26,654 nt of DNA from Fidelibacterota bacterium (GTDB lineage Bacteria > Fidelibacterota > Marinisomatia > Marinisomatales > UBA1611), in assembly GCA_002691785.1 (NCBI GenBank), contig NZIX01000024.1, forward strand, positions 1 through 26,654. The letters are read 5' to 3'. The notes beneath the pieces were generated by a model. The model did not search any database and had not been told where the DNA came from. It saw only the letters and a list, made by a program, of their open reading frames with translations. Numbering within the stretch: the first letter of the stretch is position 1; every line of letters starts with the position of its first letter. Shown here one piece after another: positions 6,051-17,100 of the stretch. Both the position numbers and the translations under genes were made by a program.

Positions 6051-9000
6051 ATGAAACCGTGGTATAAAATTAATAAATTAATTATTTCTTTACTTGTTGG
6101 ACTATCTTTTGTCTTTAGTCAAAACATTACAGTTGAGGGAGATATTGTTGCTGATGAGACATGGACAGCAGATAACACATATTTCTTAAATAATCAAGCA
6201 TTTGTAAAAGACGGCGTTACCCTTACGATAGAAGCAGGAGTAACAGTTTTTGGTCGTTATGATGCGAACTACTCTGCAGATAATCCTGCTCCATGTTTAG
6301 TAGTAGAGCGAGGTGGTAAAATCATGGCAGAAGGAACGGCTGCTGCCCCAATTACTTTCAAGTCGGAATTAGAATCTACCGATGCTAATTATGGTAATGG
6401 AAGAGGTTTATGGGGAGGTTTAATCATTAATGGTCGTGCTCCAATATCTAATTCTGGTGGCGAAGCCAGTGTAGAGGGATTAACAGGAATTCTATATGGT
6501 GGAACTGATCCTACTGACAATTCAGGTGTTCTACGCTACGTAAGAGTTTGGAATGGTGGTTCTGCTATTGCACCAGATAATGAGATCAATGGGATTACAC
6601 TTGCTGGTGTTGGAAACGGAACTACCGTTGAATATTGTGAAGTAGCTTTAAATTTAGATGATGGTTTTGAGATGTTTGGCGGGACAGTTAACCTTAAACA
6701 TTGCGTTGTAGTAGCGGTTGGTGATGATGCTTTTGATACGGATGGTGGTTATCAAGGCATGGGTCAGTTTTTAGTTGTTGTAAGAGCAGATGATAGCGAT
6801 AAAGCACATGAGATGGATAGCAAAACCAATGGCGATTTAGATAGTCAGCCAAGATCCCATCCTCAGTATGCGAATGTTACCGTAATCAGTTCTACAGGAG
6901 GTGAAGACCTTCTTCGCTTGCGTGAAGGGACTGGCGGAGATTTTCGAAATTACCTTTTAATGGGTGGAAATGATGGGGTAAGAAATGATGACAATGGATC
7001 GGAAGTCGTTACTCAAGATCTAGGCGCAGCATTATCAGCAGGACATCCTAACTATTTGTATATTTCACCTAACATAACAATGAATGATATTGGTGGAGAC
7101 CCATGGGATGATTTTGATGAAGCGACAGACGCTTCATGGAGTGGAAGTTTTGATTCAGGAGATGCTGGGCTAGAATATACAGTCGATCTAAATGGGATGC
7201 CTGCTACGCTTGATATTACACCATCAGCAGCAGGGTCTGCCTATGATAATGTAGATGTTCCTTTAGAGGATACTTTTTTTGAAGATGTATACTACAGAGG
7301 CGCGTTTGGTCCGAACAATTGGCTCCTAGGATGGTCATGGTTAGATGAGACAGGAGTACTTTACAACCAGGCTGAAACGGTGGTTGCTCTTGGAGGTGAA
7401 TTAACCGAAGACTTAACTCTACAACCAGCAAACACATACTTCTTAGACCAACAATTGTTTGTGAAAGAAGGTGTTACTTTAACAATAGAACCAGGAGTAA
7501 CAATTTTTGGTCGTTATGATGCGAACTACTCTGCAGATAATCCTGCTCCATGTTTAGTAGTAGAGCGAGGTGGTAAAATCATGGCAGAGGGGACTCGTGA
7601 CAACCCAATCACAATGAGATCTGAATTATTTCCAGGCGATGCAAATTATGGAAACGGTAGAGGATTATGGGGAGGCTTAATTATTAATGGCCGTGCTCCA
7701 ATCTCTAATTCCGGTGGGGAAGCCAATGTAGAGGGATTAACAGGAGTTCCATATGGTGGAACTGACCCTGCTGACAATTCAGGTGTTCTACGCTACGTAA
7801 GAGTCTGGAATGGTGGTTCTGCTATTGCACCTGATAATGAGATTAATGGTATTACTTTAGCTGGCGTTGGAAATGGTACGACAGTATCATTTTGTGAAGT
7901 CGCATTAAATGCAGATGATGGTTTTGAAATGTTTGGTGGTACCGTTGACTTACATCATTGTGTCGTTGTTGCTGTAGGTGATGATGCATTTGACACTGAT
8001 AACGGATATCAAGGGAGAGGTCAATATTTAGTCGTTGTTAGAGCAGACGATAGTGATAAAGCCCATGAAATGGATAATAAGACCGATGGTGATTTTGATA
8101 GTCAGCCACGATCTCACCCTTCTTTCTTTAATGTTACAGTAATGAGTTCTGCAGGTGGTGAGGATATGCTTCGCCTAAGAGAAGGGACAGGAGGAACTTT
8201 TTCGAATTATATTATTCATGGTGGGAACGATGGTGTTAGAAATGACGATAATGGAACAGAAGTGGTCACTCAAGACTGGTTAGTAGCAGAAGCAGCTGGG
8301 CATCCTGATTTCCTTTACTTTTCGGCCAATAATATTATGAATAATATTGCTGGTGTTCCTTGGGATGATTTTGATGAAACAGATGAAACATGGTCAGGAA
8401 ATTATGAAGCGGGTGATGCTGGACTTGATATCCAAGTTGATGCAAATGGTATGCCAGAAATGGTTGATTTAACACCTTCTGCAGGATCAGCTGCTTACAG
8501 CTCGGTCGACCCTATTCCATATTATGCCTTCGGAACTGAAGATTCCTTATTTTATTCATGGTTTGACACACCTACTCATAAAGGTGCTTTTGGTAATCAA
8601 AATTGGCTAGAGGGATGGTCATGGTTATCTGAACAGGGCATTCTATATGAACAACAAGAGGAGGTTGTTGCTTTGGGTGGTGATTTAGTTAATGATCTTC
8701 ATCTTACCTACGGAGGGTCGTACTTTCTCTATGAACAGCTCTTTGTTAAAGATGGTGCAGAACTTCATATTGATGCTGGAGTAACTATTTATGGTCGTTA
8801 TGATGCAAATTATAATGCTGATAACCCAGCACCATGTGTTGTAGTTGAAAGAGGTGGAAAAATATTTGCCGAAGGAACTGTAAATTATCCGATTACGTTT
8901 AGATCTGAGCTTAGCCCTGGTGATGCTAATTATGGAGACGGTAAAGGTCTTTGGGGGGGGTTAATTATTAATGGTAGAGCTCCAATTGCAAATTCAGGTG

Positions 9001-11045
9001 GAGAAGCAAACGTAGAGGGATTAATTGGTGTTCCTTATGGTGGAACAGATCCAGATGATAACTCTGGTGTGCTTCGCTATGTTCGTGTTTGGAATGGTGG
9101 ATCCGCAATTGCACCAGATAATGAAATTAATGGCGTTACTTTAGCTGGTGTTGGTAGAGGAACAACTGTAGAATTTTGCGAAGTTGCTCTCAACAAAGAT
9201 GATGGTTTTGAAATGTTCGGAGGAACCGTCGATCTTCGCAATTTATCCGTAGTTAATGTTGGTGATGATGCGTATGATATAGACGCAGGATATCAAGGTC
9301 GTGTTCAAAACTTATTTATTAAGATGGATGCGGGTTCTGATAGAGGTCATGAAATGGATAGTAAAACCAACGGTGACTTTGATAGCCAACCAAGAACTCA
9401 TCCTTTAATGTCAAATGTTACAATTTTAGGGCCAGGTGGCACAGATGGTGGTGATCTGGTAAAAGCTAGAGAAGGTTGCGGTGGTGTTTTTGTAAACTAT
9501 CTAATGGTGGATGGTGGAACTGATGGTTTTGATAATTCAGACAATGGAACAGAACTTGTGACACAGGACCTTAGTGCCACAGCAGGTTTATTTCCTGATT
9601 TTATTTATTGGTCATCTCAAAATATTATAGCAAACACAACTAATACTTTTGGAGGTACAGCAGCAAGTTTTACAGCGGACACAGATGATCCTCAAGTAAG
9701 GTCAAACACCGTTGATCTCGTTGATCCAAGACCTTCAGATGGAAGTAGCGCTTATAGAACTTCTGAGTATGTTCCTTTTACCGAGGATGGTTTCTTTGAG
9801 CAGTACAGTTACAGAGGAGCTTTTGGAACTCATAATTGGTTGAAAGGGTGGTCTTGGCTAGATGAACAAGGGGTATTAGGTACCGATCCTATTGGGACAG
9901 AGGATATTGTCGAGCTAAATAGTGGTTGGAACTTAATCTCCCTAGATATTGATCCGAATCTCTCTTTGCCTTCAGAAATATTTGGTGGAGCGTTGCATGA
10001 AGTTCTCTACATATCAAGCCCAAGTGGTTACTTTCAACCTGGTGATGCCTTTGCTACATTAACAGAAATGATTCCTGGTCAAGCATACTATGCTAAAATG
10101 CAGGTGTCAGAAAATATTATGAATGCAGGAAGTGATCTTAATTTGACGTATTCACTAAATGCAGGTTGGAATTTAATAGCCTATGAGCCTGATATGAGCC
10201 ATGCACCACAAGATGCTTTTGCTTCATTAATTAGCAGTGGGACTTTAGAATACGTTAGTGGTTTTGATGGTGGTGCTCTTTTATATGATCCCAATCAACT
10301 TCCATTTTTGAATACTCTAGATGTAATGGAAAATGGTCTTGGATATTGGGTGAAAGTAAATGCACCAGTTGATTTTTCTTATCCTGCAGGAACAGCAAGA
10401 ATAGCTTCTAACCAAAGTACACATTCTAAACCGATAAAAGATCACAGAGACAAAGAGCTTAATGCAACGCCTGTATATATGTTCTTAAACGGTTCGATAA
10501 ACGGGAAAGAGCAATCATTTGATACAAATACTCGCGTAAAAGTAAAGACAAAAAGTGGATTGCTAGTAGGTTCAATGAAAATTCATGAACAAAAGTGGCT
10601 AATTACCTCTGCTGTATATGGTGATGACCCAACAACTGTCAAAGTAGATGGCGCTATTGAGGGTGAGGAACTAATTCTCGACTTAAATGGAGATATAGTT
10701 GGTAGTATAGTCTTTGCTTCAAATACAGTACAAACTACTTCAGTTAATGTTGACGAAGTTACTCCAAGTTCATATGCGCTGTTAGCGCCTTATCCAAATC
10801 CATTTAATCCTTCAACCTCATTTAGTTATAATATTCCGAGTGAAGGATTTGTGAGCATAAAAATATATGACCTTAGTGGACGTATGGTGAATGAGCTGGT
10901 TTCTGAAAATCAAACTGCAGGAAAATACTCTATTACATGGACAGGTGTCAATAATATAGGAAAACCTGTTTCCTCGGGCACTTACTTTATTCAAATGAAT
11001 GCTTCAGGGTTTAATAGCGTAAGCAAAGTAATGTTTATCAAATAG
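6051..11045 (+). CDS. Secreted triplicated beta-helix protein with sorting domain
   Basis: 1664 residues with a signal peptide (1-23, ending FVFSQ). Three tandem copies of a ~420-residue domain lie at nt 6123-7358, 7380-8648 and 8664-9880. Each contains VTLTIEAGVT-, NPAPCLVVERGGKI, GLWGGLIINGRAPI, DNSGVLRYVRVWNGGSAI, NEINGITLAGVG and DDGFEMFGGTV, and ends in an NWLxGWSWL segment. This resembles a secreted, probably right-handed beta-helix family common in Bacteroidota, which normally has one copy per protein. After the repeats come a two-part GWNLISL/GWNLIAY domain (about residues 1289-1450), a YGDDP half-module (about 1520-1560) and the sorting domain (PYPNPFNPSTSFSYNI, tail KVMFIK). AGGAG lies 5 bases before the ATG. 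No catalytic site is recognised; a surface adhesive or polymer-binding role is only a guess. A terminator follows. Confidence 0.85.
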   Translation: MKPWYKINKLIISLLVGLSFVFSQNITVEGDIVADETWTADNTYFLNNQAFVKDGVTLTIEAGVTVFGRYDANYSADNPAPCLVVERGGKIMAEGTAAAPITFKSELESTDANYGNGRGLWGGLIINGRAPISNSGGEASVEGLTGILYGGTDPTDNSGVLRYVRVWNGGSAIAPDNEINGITLAGVGNGTTVEYCEVALNLDDGFEMFGGTVNLKHCVVVAVGDDAFDTDGGYQGMGQFLVVVRADDSDKAHEMDSKTNGDLDSQPRSHPQYANVTVISSTGGEDLLRLREGTGGDFRNYLLMGGNDGVRNDDNGSEVVTQDLGAALSAGHPNYLYISPNITMNDIGGDPWDDFDEATDASWSGSFDSGDAGLEYTVDLNGMPATLDITPSAAGSAYDNVDVPLEDTFFEDVYYRGAFGPNNWLLGWSWLDETGVLYNQAETVVALGGELTEDLTLQPANTYFLDQQLFVKEGVTLTIEPGVTIFGRYDANYSADNPAPCLVVERGGKIMAEGTRDNPITMRSELFPGDANYGNGRGLWGGLIINGRAPISNSGGEANVEGLTGVPYGGTDPADNSGVLRYVRVWNGGSAIAPDNEINGITLAGVGNGTTVSFCEVALNADDGFEMFGGTVDLHHCVVVAVGDDAFDTDNGYQGRGQYLVVVRADDSDKAHEMDNKTDGDFDSQPRSHPSFFNVTVMSSAGGEDMLRLREGTGGTFSNYIIHGGNDGVRNDDNGTEVVTQDWLVAEAAGHPDFLYFSANNIMNNIAGVPWDDFDETDETWSGNYEAGDAGLDIQVDANGMPEMVDLTPSAGSAAYSSVDPIPYYAFGTEDSLFYSWFDTPTHKGAFGNQNWLEGWSWLSEQGILYEQQEEVVALGGDLVNDLHLTYGGSYFLYEQLFVKDGAELHIDAGVTIYGRYDANYNADNPAPCVVVERGGKIFAEGTVNYPITFRSELSPGDANYGDGKGLWGGLIINGRAPIANSGGEANVEGLIGVPYGGTDPDDNSGVLRYVRVWNGGSAIAPDNEINGVTLAGVGRGTTVEFCEVALNKDDGFEMFGGTVDLRNLSVVNVGDDAYDIDAGYQGRVQNLFIKMDAGSDRGHEMDSKTNGDFDSQPRTHPLMSNVTILGPGGTDGGDLVKAREGCGGVFVNYLMVDGGTDGFDNSDNGTELVTQDLSATAGLFPDFIYWSSQNIIANTTNTFGGTAASFTADTDDPQVRSNTVDLVDPRPSDGSSAYRTSEYVPFTEDGFFEQYSYRGAFGTHNWLKGWSWLDEQGVLGTDPIGTEDIVELNSGWNLISLDIDPNLSLPSEIFGGALHEVLYISSPSGYFQPGDAFATLTEMIPGQAYYAKMQVSENIMNAGSDLNLTYSLNAGWNLIAYEPDMSHAPQDAFASLISSGTLEYVSGFDGGALLYDPNQLPFLNTLDVMENGLGYWVKVNAPVDFSYPAGTARIASNQSTHSKPIKDHRDKELNATPVYMFLNGSINGKEQSFDTNTRVKVKTKSGLLVGSMKIHEQKWLITSAVYGDDPTTVKVDGAIEGEELILDLNGDIVGSIVFASNTVQTTSVNVDEVTPSSYALLAPYPNPFNPSTSFSYNIPSEGFVSIKIYDLSGRMVNELVSENQTAGKYSITWTGVNNIGKPVSSGTYFIQMNASGFNSVSKVMFIK
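6247..6331 (+). repeat. 85-bp direct repeat, copy 1 (within beta-helix repeat 1)
   Basis: Identical base for base to 7504-7588, in frame, 1257 bases (419 codons) apart. It encodes the segment FGRYDANYSADNPAPCLVVE and onward. Flanking sequence of the two domains is clearly less similar. Confidence 0.95.
7504..7588 (+). repeat. 85-bp direct repeat, copy 2 (within beta-helix repeat 2)
   Basis: Second copy of the block at 6247-6331, with no mismatch. The matching part of repeat 3 (about 8789-8870) encodes nearly the same protein but with many synonymous changes. Confidence 0.95.
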
Positions 11046-11074
11046 GATAAGCATTTTAATTGGAATGTAAGATT

Positions 11075-11110
11075 AGGCGGTTAGATTAAAGTATCGACCG
11101 CCTTTTCTTT
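11075..11110 (+). terminator. Rho-independent terminator after the beta-helix gene
   Basis: Stem AGGCGGT/ACCGCCT (11075-11081 with 11097-11103) with a 15-base loop is followed by TTTCTTT. It starts 30 bases after the TAG stop and separates the beta-helix gene from the choice-of-anchor I gene. Confidence 0.8.
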
Positions 11111-11159
11111 CTAAAATAATGAGATCTTTAACAACAAAGAAAATTTTTCGGAGAAAAAA

Positions 11160-14100
11160 ATGAAATCCGTTGTCAATTTAATAATAGTAGCACTCTTTCA
11201 ATTCATGGTTTTAAAAGCACAAGCTGTATTTGTAGATCACCTAGGAACCTACAATACGGGAATATTTGATGAAAGTGCTGCTGAAATTGTGTCTTATGAT
11301 AAAGAAACGGGCCTTGTTTTTTTTATAAATTCCCATGCTAATCAGGTGGTTTCTCTGGATATAAGCAATCCTCATTTTCCAATCGAAAAATACACAATTG
11401 ATGTAGATTTCCAAATTCCAGGTGGTATTGCCAACTGTGTCGCTGTATATAGTGGTTTGGTTGCAGTCGCTGTTGCATCGGAGATGGTTGATGAGAATGG
11501 CTCAGTTGTTTTCTATAATGCAGAAAATGGCGCTCATATAAGTACAGTTGAAGTAGGAGTTTTACCAGACAATCTTCAATTTTCATATGATGGTTCAAAG
11601 GTTATAACTGCAGACGAGGGCGAGCCTTCATCTGACTATTCAATTGACCCTGAAGGGACGGTCAGTGTGATAGAAATTATTGGGGGAAATCCTTCACCAA
11701 CCGCAACTATAATTAATTTTAATGAATTTGACGGCATGAAAGAACAGTTAATTAATGAAAATGTTCGAATTTTTGGAGGTGTTGGTGAGAGTTTCTCTAT
11801 TGATCATTTATCAACCTATGAAACTGGTATTTTTGATGAGAGTGCAGCAGAAATAATCGCTTATGATTCCCAGTTAAAGCATTTATTTTTTGTAAATGCT
11901 AATGCTAATCAAATCGTTGCATTAAATCTGACACAACCAGCTACACCTGTTGTCTCTTATGAAATAGATATAGAAAATCAAGTGCCAGGAGGAACTGCAA
12001 ATTGTGTTGCTGTTCATAACGGGTTGGCTGCGATAGCGGTTGCTTCAAGCGAAATTAATGATAATGGGTATGTGGTTTTTTATGATGGAGAAACAGGTCT
12101 TCATATTCAAAACGTAGAAGTAGGGGTGTTACCTGATAATTTACAGTTTTCGCCTAATGGGGGAAAAGTTGTAACAGCTAATGAAGGAGAGCCTTCTGAT
12201 GACTATTTAATTGATCCTCTAGGATCTGTTAGTATTATTGATATAGACAACGGTGTTCCTGGCACAAATTCAATAACAATTGACTTTACTTCATATGATA
12301 GTCAAGTTGAAACCCTTAAAGCTAATGGAGTTAGAATTTTTGGGAAAGGACCTGATATAAATGTTGCAGCTTCAGGTTTATTTTTCTCTGAATATGCTGA
12401 AGGTTCATCAAATCATAAGTATTTGGAAATTTTTAACGGAACAGGGTCTGCGGTTGATTTAACCAATTACTCTGTTTCTAGTTGTAATAATGGTTGTGAT
12501 GCTATTGATGAGTTTGACTATCCTGATAATATTTCTTTTGCATCAGGAACAGTTCTTGAGAACGGAGATGTTTATATAATTGCTCATCCAAGCGCTGATG
12601 CTTCTATATTGGATGAGGCAGATCAAACTTTTACCTATTTAAGCAATGGAGACGATTTTTTTGCGTTAACATTGGCAGGTGCGACAGCTGATACTTACAC
12701 AATTATTGATAAAATTGGAGACTTTGGAGATGATCCAGGCTCTGGATGGGATGTTGCAGGAACTACAAACGGAACAAAAGATCATACACTAAAAAGAAAA
12801 TCTTCTGTTACATCAGGGAATATTGACTGGTCTGGTTCATCTGGCTCTTCAGTTGAAAATTCAGAGTGGGAAGTTCTTGATCAAAATACATGGACTCACT
12901 TAGGAGCCCATATTGCTACAGGTTCTGTAGGCACGATTGCTGGCTCTGCATTACCAAGTAAAGACCTAGAGCCTGAATACATTGCAATATCACCTGATGG
13001 AAATAAAGCGTATGTTGCTTTTCAAGAAAACAATGCACTGGCTATTGTTGATCTTCAGACAGCCAATATTGAAAATATAAAATCTTTTGGTCTAAAAAAT
13101 CATAGCCTTTATGGAAATGAATTTGATGCAAGTGATAAAGATAATCAGATTAATATTGTTAATCACCCTACTCTTGGAATGTATCAGCCAGATGCAATTA
13201 AAGCTTATTCAATCAATGGACAGACATACTTGTTTTCTGCTAATGAAGGAGATGCTAGGGATTATGATGGATACAGTGAAGAAACAAGAGTAAAAGATCT
13301 TACATTAGATCCAGTTGCTTTTCCAAATGCCAGTACATTGCAAGACGAAGCAAATCTTGGGAGACTAAAAACAACAACTGCAAATGGGGACATTGATGGA
13401 GATGGGGACCATGACGTTATTTATTCCTATGGTGCTCGATCTTTTTCAATTTGGGATGAAGCTGGAAACTTGGTTTGGGATAGTGGAAATCAAATTGAAA
13501 CTATCTTAGTAGACTTTTACAATGATCATTCAGGTGTTCAGTATTCTTTTGATAGTAGAAGTGATGACAAGGGTCCAGAGCCTGAAGCGGTTGAAATTGG
13601 TCAGATAGGATCTAAAACATATGCCTTTGTAGGGCTAGAAAGGGCAAGTGGATTTATGGTTTATGATGTTTCAAATCCAACCAGCCCTGAGTTTATAACC
13701 TATAATCCAGGTGCGACAGGGGATATAGCTCCGGAGAGCATTGTTTTTATTTCTGCAAGTGAAAGTCCAACGAATCAGGATCTACTTGCTGTATCTAATG
13801 AAGTTAGTGGAACAGTCTCTATTTATAAAATTGGACCAGAATTTGGAACGGCGTCGGTTAGTCAAGATTTAGAACCAGAATATGTTGCCATAACAGAAAA
13901 TGGATCAAAGGCATATATAGCACTACAAGAGAATAATGCTTTTGCTATTGTTGATCTCTTCTCTAATCAAGTGATAGATATTGTTTCACTTGGCTACAAA
14001 GATCATAGCTTGCCAGGTAATGGTTATGATCCAACTGATAAAAATGATGGATTTATAAATATTGAGCCTCAACCGACTTTAGGAATGTATCAACCCGATG

Positions 14101-17100
14101 CAATCAAGGCTTATGAAGTTAATGGCCTATCTTACATTGTAACTGCCAATGAGGGAGACGCTAGGGATTATGATGGATACAGCGAAGAAACAAGAGTTAA
14201 GGATTTAACCTTGGATCCAGAAATATTTCCATCTGCTAGTTATCTTCAAGAGGATCAAAATCTTGGTCGGCTTAAAACAACGTTGTCTCAAGGTGACATA
14301 GATGGCGATGGTGACCATGACGTTATTTATTCCTATGGAGCTAGATCATTTTCTATATGGGATGAAAATGGTCATTTAATATGGGATAGCGGCAACCAAA
14401 TTGAAATGATACTTAAAGACTTTTATCCAGATTATCCCGGAATAGTATATTCTTTTGATAGTAGAAGTGATGACAAGGGTCCAGAACCTGAGGCTGTTGA
14501 AATCTCATATATTGATGGTCAGGCCTATGCCTTTATTGGTTTAGAGAGATCGAGTGGTTTCTTAGTTTATAACATAACGGACCCATACGATCCTGAATAT
14601 TTAATGTTTCATCCTGGTGCCGATGGAGATATTGCTCCAGAAAGCATTGTTTTCATATCTAAAACAGAAACTTTAGACGTGAATGTTTTGGCGGTTTCTA
14701 ATGAAGTAAGTGGCTCGGTAAGTTTTTATTCAGTGAACGCGTTTCATCCTACAGTAACCCCCACTTCTGCAATGGCAGTTTCTAAAATTAGAGTCTATGG
14801 TGAACCTGCCGGTGCGGAGGATTATATTGTTGCTAAAGATCAGGAAGGAAGGGTAGTTGGAGCCTCGGAAATATCTATTCATGAAAATGAATCGTATATT
14901 AATCTACAAATTTATGGAGACGACCCCTCTACTCCTGAAAAAGATGGTATGTTTGAAGGAGAAAAGTTTACTCTTCACTTATATGACGCATCTGAAAAAA
15001 AGCTTTTAGCTGGCGAAAGTGACTATGTATGGATGAATACTAACGGTGCACCTCTTACAGACTTAGATGATCCAAATAATATTATATCGTTTCCTGTTCC
15101 TTTTTTATTTACGGCAACACCAACTTCTGGTTTGGCATTGGGTCAGATTTCCTTATTTGGAGAATCAGCAGATTCTCAGGATTGGATTGCGGCAATAGAT
15201 TCTGAAGGAAATTGTGTAGGGGCAGGTCATGTTACCGTATATGATACATTGAGTTTTATTAATCTACAAATTTATGGAGATGATCCCTCTACTCCTGAAA
15301 AAGATGGAATGTTTGAAGGAGAATCCTTCACTTTTCACCTATATGATGTTTCAGAAGGCCAATATTTAGAATCTCAAGTTTATAGAACTTGGGAAAACAC
15401 AAATGGCGCTCCTATTTCTGGTATATCTGACTCTGATTTTATATTTGTTTTTCCTCACCCCTTTCTTAGTTTTGATCCCGGTTTTGAGCCCACGCCCTTA
15501 TCTGCCCAAGTATTAGGGAAAGTTACTATTAATGGTGAGTATGGTGAGCAAAGTGATATTGTCGCGGCATATCAACTTGTTGAAATAGATTGTGAAGATC
15601 CAGATTTTGATGGCATTAATGAACAAGAGGAGTGTGTTTCTGTGGAAATATACGGTGTCTCTAACTTTGTTGAGTATAACGATATGAGTTATATTAATAT
15701 CCAAGTATATGGAGATGATCCTGCTACTCTTGAAAAAGATGGTTTGCTTGAAGGAGAGCTCTTTAATTTGGGTGTTTATGATGCCTCTAAAAACAACTTT
15801 GAAATCATTGAGGACTTTGAAGTCTGGACAAATACCAACGGAGCGCCTTTAGAAGGATATAGTGATCCTGAACAAATTATTGCGTTCCCTATCCCATTTG
15901 AGATTTATGAAACCCCAGCTTCTGCTCAAGCACTTGGGCAAATAGTACAGTTTAATGATGTTGTAGAGCAAAATGACTGGATGGCGGCAGTTTCCATAAA
16001 TAATGATACAGTTGCTTACGGTGCAGGGAAAATTATAGAAAATGAGGGTTTAAATTATTTTAATTTTCAAATATATGGAGATGACCCTGAAACTGAAGAA
16101 ATTGATGGCATGGTAGATAACGAAGAATTTTACTTGGTTTTTTATGATGCTTCAAATGGCAGTTATGAATTTAGTCAGGAAACATTTATTTGGACTAATA
16201 CGAATGGGTCACCATTACCAGATTTGAGTGATCCAAGTAGAATTATCGTTATTCCAGCTCCTTTTGGAGGTGTAGAGCCGACTCCATCATCAGCATTAAT
16301 TGTTGGAAGTATTCAGGTTAATGGTTTAAACGTTTCATCGAATAGCTTTTTATCTGCTTTTGGATCTGTTGGTACAGGCGGAGTTCTAGCAGGGCAAGCG
16401 CAAGTTCTTAACCAAGAAGGAGTCTCCTACTTTGTAATGCAGGTATATGGAGATGATCCTGAGACTGAAGAAATTGATGGATTAATTGAGGGTGAGGAAA
16501 TATACCTTAGTTTTTATGATCCACTAACAGGGCATATTTTAAGTGACCTTTGTCCAGTTGCGACTTGGACAAATACAAATGGTGCTCCATTGCCCGAGTT
16601 CTCATCTGGCGAAATTGTTATTACCTTTTCAGAAACCAATAATAGGCCTTGTAACTTTGATTTGGTTGGACCTGCTGATGGATCACAGGTTATAGTTACT
16701 GAAACAAATTTAGATCAAATGCTTACTGTTTCTTGGTCTGAATCAGTTGATCCGGATAATGATGTAGTTTCATATTCTTGGGAGCTATATGATGAGTCTG
16801 ATGGATTATTTATTGGAGAATTCTCTTCATTATCAGATACACAACTAGATATTGAATACCAAACAATTTATCAAATTCTTGCAGATTTGGCTGCAGACAC
16901 TCTCAATGCTAGGTGGGACGTATATGCAACGGATGGTGTAGATACAACGTATGCATCAAATGGTCCATTTTCGGCTGTTTTCATAAGAGAAAACTTTGGT
17001 CCCTCAAGTATTGAATTACTGCTTCCTGAAGATTATTCAGAAATCGCAGTGGGATCAAGCAATATTAACGATGTTTTAAATTTTTCATGGACTCAATCTC

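Noticed and set aside
6123-9880. CRISPR array, insertion sequence or other mobile repeat
   Set aside because: The repeats lie in frame inside one long coding sequence, have no terminal inverted repeats or transposase, and the spacing equals whole protein domains.
11220-14750. Alkaline phosphatase for the choice-of-anchor I region
   Set aside because: Such proteins are often labelled this way, but I see no metal-binding or catalytic phosphatase motif, only propeller-type repeats.
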